Assembly (NCBI RefSeq): GCF_051603425.1
Contig: NZ_CP194411.1
Span: 1,054,001 to 1,118,000, forward strand
Length of the DNA stretch: 64,000 nucleotides
From: Selenomonas sputigena_A
GTDB lineage: Bacteria > Bacillota > Negativicutes > Selenomonadales > Selenomonadaceae
Direction: 5' to 3'
Numbering within the stretch: position 1 is the stretch's first letter; each line of letters opens with the position of its first letter. This document shows positions 43,094-51,793 of this stretch, in pieces. The position numbers and the translations under genes were made by a program. A model generated the notes under the pieces. That model worked only from the letters and a program-made list of their open reading frames with translations, ran no database searches and was not told the origin of the DNA.

Positions 43094-44632
43094 TCAGGCT
43101 TTTTCGAGCAGAGGCGCGATGCCGAACACCTCGCGGAAGAGGTCGGCGGCGCGCCGGAATGTCCACCGGATCAGCGGTATGTCGTACTCGGTCACATAAG
43201 CGACGCGGAGCTCCTCCTTTTCCAGTCTCGCAGAAAAGCGCGCGATCTTGCCGCTGTGCCCCTGATCGAGCGCATCGGCCAGGCGCAGGATGGCGCAGAG
43301 CTTGAGCATGATGATTTTCTGCTCGTGTGCGAGAAGCGCATAGGGATTGTCCTTGCGGCCGGGATTTGCGCTGTTGTAGTAATAGGCGATGTTGGCGACG
43401 ATTTCCTTTTCCTTTTCGGAAACGCCGAAAAAGTCTGTACCGAGGATGATTTCATAGGAATAACGGCTGTAATGGCGCAGATTGATGAACTTGCCCGTTT
43501 CATGCAGGATGGCGGCGAGGCGCAGCAGGAGGAGCGAGCGCGGCTTGAGGCCGTGTTCGCTTTCGAGCGCGCGGAAAAGCTGCGCGGCGGCATCCTCCAC
43601 ACGCTTGCAGTGCTCCGGCGTCGAGCCGTACTTTTCCGCCGTCGTGCGCGCGAGCTGCAGCGTGCGGCCCTCCTGTTCCGCGAGGCACGGAAGCTGCGCC
43701 ATCCGTGCGCCTTGGTAAGCGCTGTAGCTCTGCAGGAAAGTCGTTCCCATGAGGAAGAGTCCCTTGACCCGCGTGGAGCGCACGACCTCGTCGTAGAGCA
43801 GGATCGTCGGCAGGAGGAGATTGGCGCGGCTCTCGGGAATCTTGCAGCGCTGCATGAGCTTTTGCGGCGTCATGGGGCCGAAGGAATCGACGAAACCTAA
43901 AAATTCCTCGGGCGCGAGAAAGGCATAGGAGCCTTCCTGCCCGGGGGCGAGGAGGGAAGCCACGGTTCGCGCCTCGAGGCCGGAGAGCACGAGGTGGCGT
44001 ATGCCGTAATGCTCGATGCTCGGCCAGAGCGGCGAAAGAGCCGCATGGATGTAGTCGCGCACGGCGGCGGGAAATAGCAGATCCTCGCGCTCCTTTTCGC
44101 TGAAATGCTCGAGGATGCGCAGGCTGCCGCTGGCGACGTTTTGCTGGAAGAGGAGCCGCCCCGCCTGCCAGCCCGTCAGACCTAGGCCGCCTGAGGTGAT
44201 GTCCAGCAGAAGTACGGGCTTGTCGCCGAAGTTTTCCGCATTTTCGAGAAGCTCGTGCGACAGAGCGAAAAACTTATAGTAGATTTCCTGCGTCATATCG
44301 GCCACCTCGACATCGAAGCCCGTGCGGATCCGGATCCGGTCGAGAATGCCGAGCCGGTTTTCCGCTTCCCGAAGCACCGATGTGCCGATGGCAAAGACCT
44401 TTTCCACACCGTAGTCCGCGAGCAGACGACGATAGCCCTCCAAGATATGGCAAAGCTCGCTGAGAGAAGAAAAAGAAAGGCGGCCGCTGCGGAACACTTC
44501 CTCGCCGAACCCCGTTGCCTTGCGCACGCGCTCGATGATTTCGACATCCTCCATCGAGGCGAAAGAAACGATGATGAGGCTTGTATGCACGGAGCCGACA
44601 TGCACGACGCCGTAAAGGAACCGCTTTTTCAT
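43094..44632 (-). CDS. ppx: Exopolyphosphatase (Ppx/GppA family with HD domain)
   Basis: A 512-aa protein with the actin-fold Ppx/GppA domain (VGSVHTSLIIVSF, FAIGTSVLREAENR, VLLLDITSGGLGLTGW) and a C-terminal HD domain (LAAILHETGKFINLRHYSRYS, residues about 375-420). It removes phosphate from polyphosphate or pppGpp. It is the first gene of the ppx-ppk1 pair, so synthesis and breakdown are co-expressed. Confidence 0.9.
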   Translation of the reverse strand: MKKRFLYGVVHVGSVHTSLIIVSFASMEDVEIIERVRKATGFGEEVFRSGRLSFSSLSELCHILEGYRRLLADYGVEKVFAIGTSVLREAENRLGILDRIRIRTGFDVEVADMTQEIYYKFFALSHELLENAENFGDKPVLLLDITSGGLGLTGWQAGRLLFQQNVASGSLRILEHFSEKEREDLLFPAAVRDYIHAALSPLWPSIEHYGIRHLVLSGLEARTVASLLAPGQEGSYAFLAPEEFLGFVDSFGPMTPQKLMQRCKIPESRANLLLPTILLYDEVVRSTRVKGLFLMGTTFLQSYSAYQGARMAQLPCLAEQEGRTLQLARTTAEKYGSTPEHCKRVEDAAAQLFRALESEHGLKPRSLLLLRLAAILHETGKFINLRHYSRYSYEIILGTDFFGVSEKEKEIVANIAYYYNSANPGRKDNPYALLAHEQKIIMLKLCAILRLADALDQGHSGKIARFSARLEKEELRVAYVTEYDIPLIRWTFRRAADLFREVFGIAPLLEKA

Positions 44633-44775
44633 GACAGGCTGCCCCCTTTCTCTTCCGCGGGATATAAGCGGAAATACGCCGAAAACGGCGGGTTCTTTCT
44701 ATTTTAACATAAAGCGCCCGATGGTGTGCTTGAATATTTCACAAAGAACGACTTTTCATTGACGTTCACAAAATC

Positions 44776-44808
44776 ATCAAGAGAGGCGTGATTTACGCCT
44801 CTCTTGAT
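44776..44808 (-). terminator. Hairpin terminator at the end of the 44808 gene
   Basis: ATCAAGAGAGGCGT and ACGCCTCTCTTGAT form a 14-bp perfect stem with a 5-nt loop; on the minus strand GATTTTG follows. Confidence 0.75.
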
Positions 44809-45302
44809 CATCCGTAATGCTTTTTATGGTTATAGTCGAGGCAGTATACCAAATTCTTTTTTCCGTCGCCTCGTTCCTGCATATACATTCTTCCTGTTTT
44901 GCTGTAGCGATATTCGAATAGTTTTTCAATCTTCCATTCATTAAATGGCTGTTTTCTGATCCCGTTAGATAAAGGATCACCATTGTTTATGGTTTTCAGC
45001 AATTTATACACTCTTTTGTCGAAGGTTTTTTCATCCAAAATTTCAGCGATAGCGAGAGGCGTAAATTCTAGATTGTCGAAAATCTCTTCTATAAGAGTTC
45101 TCGTATCTTTCTTTATTGTGCTCTGCATGCGTGTATTTATGTTGTTCATAAAATCCGCGAAGGAATGTTGGGCAGTCGTGAATTCTTCTTCAAGTATACC
45201 GATTAATTCTCTGTTTTCTTTTGCTTCTTGCAGGATTTTCTCATAGCCCTCCAACCGTTTTTTGAGACTAATGATCTTAGCTGATAACACGACGCTGCGC
45301 AC
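44808..45302 (-). CDS. Hypothetical protein, likely 3' half of an interrupted gene
   Basis: 164 codons from a GTG; markedly AT-rich compared with its neighbours. The N-terminal part is coiled coil (LEGYEKILQEAKENRELIGI), and the C-terminal part ends KIEKLFEYRYSKTGRMYMQE and then VYCLDYNHKKHYG. I do not recognise the family. The frame is continuous with the gene at 45333-45851 through its TAA and ten further codons, so the two may once have been one gene of about 347 codons. Confidence 0.5.
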   Translation of the reverse strand: MRSVVLSAKIISLKKRLEGYEKILQEAKENRELIGILEEEFTTAQHSFADFMNNINTRMQSTIKKDTRTLIEEIFDNLEFTPLAIAEILDEKTFDKRVYKLLKTINNGDPLSNGIRKQPFNEWKIEKLFEYRYSKTGRMYMQERGDGKKNLVYCLDYNHKKHYG

Positions 45303-45332
45303 GGGTTTGTCTATAAATTCGACACCGTATGC

Positions 45333-45851
45333 TTAGGGGAGAGAAGAACTTCTTTTTATTTCAAGTATCGCGTATATTCCAGAGAGGCTGGATATGGCGG
45401 CGCCGGTTCCTGCCGTACCAAAGGAACTCGCCAGAAGGACGGCAGAACCGGAAGCTAATGAACCTACGGCTGTACCTTTAAGAATGGATTCAGCTGCTAT
45501 ATTATCCTCTACGCTAACAGCTTGTTGGTTTGTTTTTTCGATTTTATGATTGTCAGTCGTTATAGGAATCCCCAGATCTTCAAAGAAGGAACGCAATTCC
45601 TCAGTAATTCTCTCTAAGTTCGCTATTTCATTGCTTAGGATAAAATAAGTTCTCTCATATTCCTTTACAGATTCGTTCATTTGTTCTTCAGTCGATTTAT
45701 TTAATTCTTGTACTCTTTTATATCTTTCCTGAGGAGAAGTAATTACTTCTTTTCCTACATCTATAAGAGAGGAGCCTATTTCAATAATGCCGTTAAAAAT
45801 ATTTGCGGAACCATAAGGAGATATTCTAGTAGAATTCTTTTTGCTCCCCAT
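45333..45851 (-). CDS. Hypothetical protein, likely 5' half of an interrupted gene
   Basis: 172 aa, AT-rich. A helical region (IGSSLIDVGKEVITSPQERY to about residue 95) is followed by a small-residue hydrophobic stretch (SILKGTAVGSLASGSAVLLA, then GTAGTGAAISSLSG) that stops abruptly in an unrelated tail. The hydrophobic run looks cut short, as if a deletion removed the middle of the protein. No function is assigned. The ATG at 45851 has AAAGGAGG in front. Confidence 0.5.
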   Translation of the reverse strand: MGSKKNSTRISPYGSANIFNGIIEIGSSLIDVGKEVITSPQERYKRVQELNKSTEEQMNESVKEYERTYFILSNEIANLERITEELRSFFEDLGIPITTDNHKIEKTNQQAVSVEDNIAAESILKGTAVGSLASGSAVLLASSFGTAGTGAAISSLSGIYAILEIKRSSSLP

Positions 45852-45873
45852 AATGTGCGCCTCCTTTGCTTTA

Positions 45874-46353
45874 TTAGATTTCAGGATATATAGAGATTTC
45901 TGTTATGATCCCATCTCTATCAATCCCGAACAGCATATAGAGGCCATCGGATAGAATGCGCACGCCATCTTTAAAAACGCGGCAGCGATTCTTATAATGA
46001 TCTTTTACAGCGGATATGTCAGAACCTACGGTGAACCCCAATGGCGTCTTTAATCCGTTATCCCCCGTACTTTTAATTTTATATACGTTATGATCATCTT
46101 CATCAATGTCTATAGTAAAAGTTGTCCCGTAATGCAGCGTCTTTAGATGCTGAGGCTCGTAGAATTTTCCCTGGTAATAGGAAACGCTGTCCGGTTCTCC
46201 ATATACGCTGATTACATATTCCTCGCTCGAACCAAAAGAAATTCCTCCGATTGTCAGGTCTTCTTTTGGCACGCTTTTTGTCGGTGCAGCAAAACAAACC
46301 TGTGCGATTAAAAGAAAGATCGCGGCAGCAAGCATGATCATTTTTGTTTTCAT
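45874..46353 (-). CDS. Small secreted protein
   Basis: A 159-aa exported protein: signal peptide MKTKMIMLAAAIFLLIAQVC, cleavage likely after CFA. The mature part has LTIGGISFGSSEEYVISVYG, then TPLGFTVGSDISAVKDHY. The GxxxGSSxxxVxxxYGxP pattern is that of small beta-rich envelope proteins. The gene at 60189 encodes a distant relative. AT-rich, like the two genes downstream, and on the same strand. Confidence 0.65.
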   Translation of the reverse strand: MKTKMIMLAAAIFLLIAQVCFAAPTKSVPKEDLTIGGISFGSSEEYVISVYGEPDSVSYYQGKFYEPQHLKTLHYGTTFTIDIDEDDHNVYKIKSTGDNGLKTPLGFTVGSDISAVKDHYKNRCRVFKDGVRILSDGLYMLFGIDRDGIITEISIYPEI

Positions 46354-46567
46354 CTTTTTCTCCTCCTTAGTAAATATGATGTTTTATTCATATAATTCTA
46401 ATTTCCTGCTAAAAAATCCTGCTTGAAATAAAACCGGGAAGGATTTTTCCTGCACTTTGCTTGAGAAGCTGAGAAAGAGCGCGGTTTTTCGGGCGCTTGT
46501 TTCGTGAAAAATCTCCGTGCTCCTGCTATAATGGGGAAGATGAGTTTTTGGCAAAGGAGGCGAAGCG

Positions 46568-47692
46568 ATGGAGCGCATACGCATTGCGGCGGCGAGGTGC
46601 ATCAAGGGGCAGATGCAGCCGCCTTGCCGCGCCTGCGAGGCGGTCTGTCCGGCGGGGGCGTTTTCGTGGGGGATGTTGGACGCTTCGGCCTGCATCGACT
46701 GCGGTCTTTGCACGGCGGTCTGTCCGGCGGGGGCGGTGGAGACGCAGCTCGCTTATGGGGAGCGTCTGGCAGAGGCTTTTGCGCAGCCGCGCGTTTTGCT
46801 TGCCTGCGAAAAGACGGCGCAGCGGGCAGACCGGGATGCCGCATGGGATGAAACTGCGGCAGCGGGCGAGGCGGCCGCCCGTACCGAAGGCGCTGCGCCG
46901 CTTCCCTGCCTCGGCTTTTTGACGCGCGGCCTCCTCTGGGCGATCGCTTCGCAAAAGGAGGCGCGGCTTATCGTCGGCGCATGTCGTTCCTGCATTCCGG
47001 CTGTACATCGCCATCTGCTCGCTGAGGCCGAGGCGGCGAATGAGGCGCTGTTGGCGGCAGGGCGGCCGCCCATCGCTGTGCTTGATGAAGCGCCTGCGGC
47101 AGGAAAGGTCAGCCGCCGCGATTTCTTCCTGCATTTCGTACAGGCGGCAAAGGAACGCTTGGGACAGGGCGGGGAGGTGGCGACGGGAGAAGCGCGGGAG
47201 GGCGACGGAGCGGCAGTCATCGGAACAGCGGCATCTTCTTCATCATACGAGACCGCTGCTGCGGCGCAGAAAAAAGAGGCGGAGATGCTTTCGCCGCCGG
47301 TTTCGTTTTTCACGCCTGTCTGGGCGTTTTCCCGCGGCGCTCTGCCGGCTGCAGTCCATGGCGATCTCACGCTCTTTGACGGCTGTACGGGCTGCGGCTT
47401 CTGCGCGCGCCTCTGTCCGTCCGGCGCGCTTCGGGCGGAGCTGCAGGAGGCGGAGCTTGTGCTCACGTTTTATCCGCAGCTCTGCACGTCCTGCGGGCTT
47501 TGCCAGGCGCGCTGCCCCAAGGGGGCGCTTCGCCTCACGGCGAGTCCTGCCGCAAAGCGCTGGCGCGTGCCGCTGCCGCATTGTGCGTCTTGCGGTGCGC
47601 CGTTTCAGCCCATAGGTGCGAGCGATGTCTGCCGCGCTTGTCTGGACGGCGCTCGCACGGCGGCCGCTCCTTCTTCGCCGCACGAGGATTAG
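46568..47692 (+). CDS. Multi-[4Fe-4S] ferredoxin-like protein
   Basis: A 374-aa iron-sulfur protein. It has N-terminal clusters (CRACEAVCPAGAF, CIDCGLCTAVCPAGA, residues 19-60) and a second pair near residues 275-320 (CTGCGFCARLCPSGA, CTSCGLCQARCPKGA), with a further CASCGAPF-x-CRAC ribbon at the end. The middle has CRSCIPAVHRHL. It is probably an electron-transfer subunit of the NapF/CooF type or a sulfur-metabolism accessory protein, but no redox partner gene is adjacent. SD AAAGGAGG precedes the ATG. Confidence 0.75.
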   Translation: MERIRIAAARCIKGQMQPPCRACEAVCPAGAFSWGMLDASACIDCGLCTAVCPAGAVETQLAYGERLAEAFAQPRVLLACEKTAQRADRDAAWDETAAAGEAAARTEGAAPLPCLGFLTRGLLWAIASQKEARLIVGACRSCIPAVHRHLLAEAEAANEALLAAGRPPIAVLDEAPAAGKVSRRDFFLHFVQAAKERLGQGGEVATGEAREGDGAAVIGTAASSSSYETAAAAQKKEAEMLSPPVSFFTPVWAFSRGALPAAVHGDLTLFDGCTGCGFCARLCPSGALRAELQEAELVLTFYPQLCTSCGLCQARCPKGALRLTASPAAKRWRVPLPHCASCGAPFQPIGASDVCRACLDGARTAAAPSSPHED

Positions 47693-47828
47693 GGCGGGTT
47701 GCCTTTTGGCGGCGCTGTTGCCGGAGGCAGGAAAATTTCCTTTGAAGAGAGCGCGAAAAAGGCCGCTTTCCGATCTTTCGGCTGCGGCGGCGCTTCGCGC
47801 TGCGATGTGGATTTTGACGCAGTTTCCC

Positions 47829-47880
47829 TTGTTTTTGCCTTTATACTAAGGTATACTGAAACCATGATAACGGGTTTCAG
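47829..47880 (+). promoter_or_regulatory. Promoter and putative operator of fruK-fruA
   Basis: -35 TTGTTT (47829-47834), 17-bp spacer, -10 TATACT (47852-47857). CTGAAACC (47856-47863) and GGTTTCAG (47873-47880) form an inverted repeat at the transcription start. TGAAAC half-sites are reminiscent of FruR/Cra-type operators, but no such regulator is in the window. Confidence 0.6.
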
Positions 47881-47895
47881 ACTGGGGTGAGGGAA

Positions 47896-48807
47896 ATGGT
47901 TTATACAGTGACGTTCAATCCATCGCTTGACTACATCCTGCGGCTCGACGCACTGGAAAAGGGTGAGATCAACCGCGTGACGTACGAGAACATCCTTCCC
48001 GGGGGCAAGGGGCTCAATGTGTCGATGGTTCTGAAGAATCTCGGGCATGAGAGCCAGGCATTGGGCTTTGTCGCGGGGTTTACGGGCGAGGCGGTGGAAA
48101 AGCAGTTCGCCAGCTTCGGCTGCCGGGCGGATTTCGTTCGCCTGCCCGACGGTTTTTCGCGCATCAACGTGAAGATCAAGGCGAAGGAGGAAACGGAGAT
48201 CAACGGGCAGGGGCCGTTGATTTCGGAAGCGGCGCAGCAGGAGCTTTTCCGGAAGCTTGAGAAGCTGGAAAAGGGCGATACGCTTGTCCTGGCGGGCAGC
48301 ATACCGAATACGCTGCCCGACGATATTTACGAGCGCATCATGGAGCGCCTGGCGGGACGCGGCTGCCGCATCATCGTCGATGCGACGAAGGGGCTGCTGC
48401 TGAAGGTTCTTGCCTATGGGCCGTGGCTCATCAAGCCGAACAACCATGAGCTTGGCGAGATGTTCGGAAAGGAACTGCGGACGGAGGAGGAGCTTCTGGC
48501 TCATGCGGGAAAGCTGCAGGAAAAGGGCGCGAGAAACGTCCTGATTTCGATGGCAGGCGAGGGTGCGCTGCTTTTGACCGAGGATGGGAAATCGTACCGC
48601 AGCCCTGCGCCGAAGGGAACGCTCGTGAATTCGGTCGGCGCCGGCGATTCGATGGTGGCGGGATTCCTCGCGGGGTACGAGGAATCGGGAGGCTCTCTGG
48701 AGGAGGCTTTCTTCATGGGAGTTGCGACGGGATCGGCTTCGGCTTTTTCGGAGAATCTCGCGACACGGCCCGAGGTTGAGGCGCTTTTGCGGACGATTCG
48801 CCGCTGA
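47896..48807 (+). CDS. fruK: 1-phosphofructokinase
   Basis: A 303-aa PfkB-family kinase phosphorylating fructose 1-phosphate. It has MVYTVTFNPSLDYILRLD, PGGKGLNVSMVL and NSVGAGDSMVAGFLAGYE with the catalytic aspartate. The family-typical KPNNHELGEMFG is present. The ATG at 47896 or the GTG at 47887 could be the start. The PTS gene 71 bp downstream confirms the pathway. Confidence 0.93.
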   Translation: MVYTVTFNPSLDYILRLDALEKGEINRVTYENILPGGKGLNVSMVLKNLGHESQALGFVAGFTGEAVEKQFASFGCRADFVRLPDGFSRINVKIKAKEETEINGQGPLISEAAQQELFRKLEKLEKGDTLVLAGSIPNTLPDDIYERIMERLAGRGCRIIVDATKGLLLKVLAYGPWLIKPNNHELGEMFGKELRTEEELLAHAGKLQEKGARNVLISMAGEGALLLTEDGKSYRSPAPKGTLVNSVGAGDSMVAGFLAGYEESGGSLEEAFFMGVATGSASAFSENLATRPEVEALLRTIRR

Positions 48808-48878
48808 ACGGCGGCGCGGTTCGAAAAAGGGAGCGCCATGGGGTATGATGTTGAATGATGGGGAAAGGAGCGGCTTCT

Positions 48879-50780
48879 ATGCGCATTACAGATCTTTTGA
48901 AGAGCGAGAGCATCGCGCTCGGCACGTCGCCGAAAGACAAGGGCGATGCGATTGCTATTTTGACGAGCCTGATGGAAAAGGGCGGCAATCTGGCGGACAG
49001 GGCGCAGTATGAAAGCGATGTGCTCGCGCGTGAGGCATCGGGAACGACGGGGCTTGGGGACGGCATCGCGACGCCTCATGCGAAGAGCGCGGGCGTGAAG
49101 GCGCCGGGGCTTGCGGCGATGACGGTGCCGGGCGGCATGGATTTCGAGTCGATGGACGGCAATCCTGCGCGGCTCTTTTTTGAGATTGCGGCTCCTGATA
49201 CGGCGGCAGATGTGCATCTCGAGGTGTTGAGCAAGCTGGCGACGATGATCATGGATCCGGATTTCAAGGAGGCCTTGATCGCGGCGAAGACGAAGGAGGA
49301 GTTCCTCGGGCTCATCGACGCCAAGGAGGACGGGACGTTCGAGGCTCCGGCGGCGGACGAGGCCGCGGAGGGGGAGCCGCTGCCCGAGGTGTCGGCGAAG
49401 AAGGTGCTTGCCGTCACGGCCTGCCCGACGGGCATCGCGCATACCTTCATGGCGGCGGAGAGCCTGGAGCAGCACGCAAAGCGGCGCGGCATCCCTATCA
49501 AGGTGGAGACGAACGGCTCGGGCGGCGCGAAGAATGTGCTGACGGCGGCGGATATCGCCGAGGCTGCCTGCATCATCGTCGCAGCGGACAAGAAGGTGGA
49601 GATGGCGCGCTTCGAGGGCAAGCCGGTCATCCAGACGAAGGTCGCGAATGGTATCAACAAGGCGGACGCGCTGCTCGACGAGGCTCTTTCGGGCAAGGCG
49701 CCGATCTACCATCACGCGGGCGGCTCGGATGCGGCGGAGGGCGCCGCGCCGGAGGATGAGAGCCTGACGCGCCAGATCTATAAGCATCTGATGAACGGCG
49801 TATCGCACATGCTGCCGTTCGTCATCGGCGGCGGTATCCTCATCGCGCTGGCCTTCCTCTTTGATACCTTTGATCCGGCGAACCCGGGAAGCTTTGGTTC
49901 GAATACCTGGTACGCCAAGACGCTTATGGATATCGGCGGCGTGTCCTTCGGTTTTATGCTGCCGGTTCTTGCAGGTTTCATCGCCATGAGCATTGCGGAC
50001 AGGCCGGGACTTGCGGTCGGTTTCGTGGGCGGCGCTCTTGCTTCGGCGAGCGGCGCGGGCTTTTTGGGAGCCTTGATTGCGGGCTTCGTTGCAGGCTATG
50101 TCGTGAATGGTCTCAAGAAGGTGTTCTCCGGCCTGCCGCATTCTTTGGAAGGCATCAAACCCGTACTGCTCTATCCGCTGCTCGGCGTTTTCCTGATCGG
50201 TATCATCATGCTTTTCGTGATCAATCCGCCGGTTTCCGGTATCAACAACTGGATGATCGATACGCTGAAGGGCATGGATACGTCCAGCCGCGTCCTGATC
50301 GGCCTTCTCATGGGCGGCATGATGGCGGTCGATATGGGCGGCCCCGTGAACAAGGCGGCCTATGTCGTCGGCACGGGAATGCTGGCTTCGGGCGAGTATG
50401 GTATCATGGCTTCGGTTATGGCGGGCGGCATGGTGCCGCCGATCGCCATTGCGTTGGCGACGACGTTCTTCAGGAACCGCTTCACGGAGGCGCAGAGGAA
50501 GTCGGGCGTTGTCAACTATGTCATGGGGCTTTCATTCATCACGGAAGGTGCGATTCCGTTTGCAGCGGCCGATCCGATTCGTGTGATCCCGTCCTGCATC
50601 ATTGGTTCGGCGACGGCCGGCGCGCTTTCGATGTTCTTTGACTGCACGCTTAGGGCGCCGCACGGCGGCATCTTCGTCGTGCCGACGATCGGCAATCCGC
50701 TGTTGTACATTGTCGCTGTTCTTGTCGGCGCGATCATCAGCGCGATTTGCCTCGGTTTGGTCAAGAAGCGCGTGGAATAA
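48879..50780 (+). CDS. fruA: PTS fructose transporter subunit IIABC
   Basis: A 633-aa fructose PTS permease. The EIIA domain (1-150) has the phosphorylated histidine H67 (GIATPHAKSAGV), EIIB has the active cysteine C182 (AVTACPTGIAHTFMAAESLE), and EIIC covers about 300-633 with eight or more membrane segments (VSHMLPFVIGGGILIALAF; GPVNKAAYVVG). The ATG at 48879 follows AAAGGAG. The product is fructose 1-phosphate, used by FruK. Confidence 0.95.
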   Translation: MRITDLLKSESIALGTSPKDKGDAIAILTSLMEKGGNLADRAQYESDVLAREASGTTGLGDGIATPHAKSAGVKAPGLAAMTVPGGMDFESMDGNPARLFFEIAAPDTAADVHLEVLSKLATMIMDPDFKEALIAAKTKEEFLGLIDAKEDGTFEAPAADEAAEGEPLPEVSAKKVLAVTACPTGIAHTFMAAESLEQHAKRRGIPIKVETNGSGGAKNVLTAADIAEAACIIVAADKKVEMARFEGKPVIQTKVANGINKADALLDEALSGKAPIYHHAGGSDAAEGAAPEDESLTRQIYKHLMNGVSHMLPFVIGGGILIALAFLFDTFDPANPGSFGSNTWYAKTLMDIGGVSFGFMLPVLAGFIAMSIADRPGLAVGFVGGALASASGAGFLGALIAGFVAGYVVNGLKKVFSGLPHSLEGIKPVLLYPLLGVFLIGIIMLFVINPPVSGINNWMIDTLKGMDTSSRVLIGLLMGGMMAVDMGGPVNKAAYVVGTGMLASGEYGIMASVMAGGMVPPIAIALATTFFRNRFTEAQRKSGVVNYVMGLSFITEGAIPFAAADPIRVIPSCIIGSATAGALSMFFDCTLRAPHGGIFVVPTIGNPLLYIVAVLVGAIISAICLGLVKKRVE

Positions 50781-50801
50781 GGCGCGTGTTTACAGGATAA
50801 G

Positions 50802-50853
50802 AAAGCGGCCGGCTCTGCTGCGGGAAAACCTCGCGCAGGGTCGGCCGCTTTTT
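50802..50853 (+). terminator. Terminator after fruA
   Basis: AAAGCGGCCG and CGGCCGCTTTTT pair as the base of a longer imperfect stem (CTCTGCTGCG with CGCGCAGGG), followed by TTTTTG. Confidence 0.8.
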
Positions 50854-50863
50854 GCGGGAAATG

Positions 50864-51793
50864 TTATGCGTTCAGATTCTTAGCCCAGGCGGCGAGTGCG
50901 GCGATGTCCTCGGGGCGCGTGCGGCAGCAGCCGCCGATGATGCAGGCGCCGGCCTCCTGCCATGCGGCGGCGCAGACAGCGAGCGGAAGGCGCGCGCCGT
51001 GCCAGCGGCCGCTCTCTGTGTCGTAGGTTTCGCCGGAATTGGGGTAGACGATGACGGGCTTCTTCGTTTCCTGACGAATCTGCCGGATCAGCGGCGTGAT
51101 GAATTCGGGTGCGGTGCAGTTGACGCCGAGGGCGGCGACCTGCGGTGCGGCGGCAAGACGCGCGGCGCAGAGGGCGAGAGGCGTGCCGTCCGAGATGCGC
51201 CTGCCATCCCTGCAGGAGAAGCTCAGCCAGCAGGAGAGCTGCGGATGGGTACGCAGCTCCTCGACCAGCGCTTCGGCTTCGAGGAGGGAGGGCAGGGTTT
51301 CAAAGGCGATGATATCGGGATGCGCTTCGGCGAGGAGGCGCAGGCGCTCCCGATGGAAGAGGCGCAGTTCTTCTTTCGTGAGGCCGTAGCCGCCGCGGTA
51401 TTCGGAGCCGTCGGCGAGGCAGGCGCCGTAGGGACCGAGAGAGGCGGCGATGAGGGGCGGCGCTGCGGCCGGGTTTTCGCTTTGGTATAGAGCGGCGGCT
51501 TCCCGGGCGAGCCGGACGGAGCGGCGGATGAGTTCCGCCGCTTTTTCGCGTGCGGCTCCCTTGCGGCAAAAGCCTTCAAGCGTGGCCTGATAGCTTGCCG
51601 TGGTGATGATCTCGGCGCCGGCGCGCAGGTAGTCGAGATGCACCGCGCGCACGAGTTCGGGGTGATCGAGAAGCGCCCGCGCGCTCCAAAGCTCGTCGGC
51701 GAGGCAGAGGCCGCGCCGTTCCAGCTCGCTGGCAAAAGCGCCGTCGAGGATGAGGACGCGTTTTTCGCGAAGGCGCTTTTCGATGGGGTTCAT
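50864..51793 (-). CDS. mmuM: Homocysteine S-methyltransferase
   Basis: A 309-aa zinc-dependent methyltransferase moving a methyl group from S-methylmethionine (or SAM) to homocysteine. It opens RVLILDGAFASELERRG, and the zinc cysteines are in ALGVNCTAPE and GGCCRTRPEDI. Normal length. Its start overlaps the MerR gene stop by 4 bp, an unusual pairing. Confidence 0.9.
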   Translation of the reverse strand: MNPIEKRLREKRVLILDGAFASELERRGLCLADELWSARALLDHPELVRAVHLDYLRAGAEIITTASYQATLEGFCRKGAAREKAAELIRRSVRLAREAAALYQSENPAAAPPLIAASLGPYGACLADGSEYRGGYGLTKEELRLFHRERLRLLAEAHPDIIAFETLPSLLEAEALVEELRTHPQLSCWLSFSCRDGRRISDGTPLALCAARLAAAPQVAALGVNCTAPEFITPLIRQIRQETKKPVIVYPNSGETYDTESGRWHGARLPLAVCAAAWQEAGACIIGGCCRTRPEDIAALAAWAKNLNA

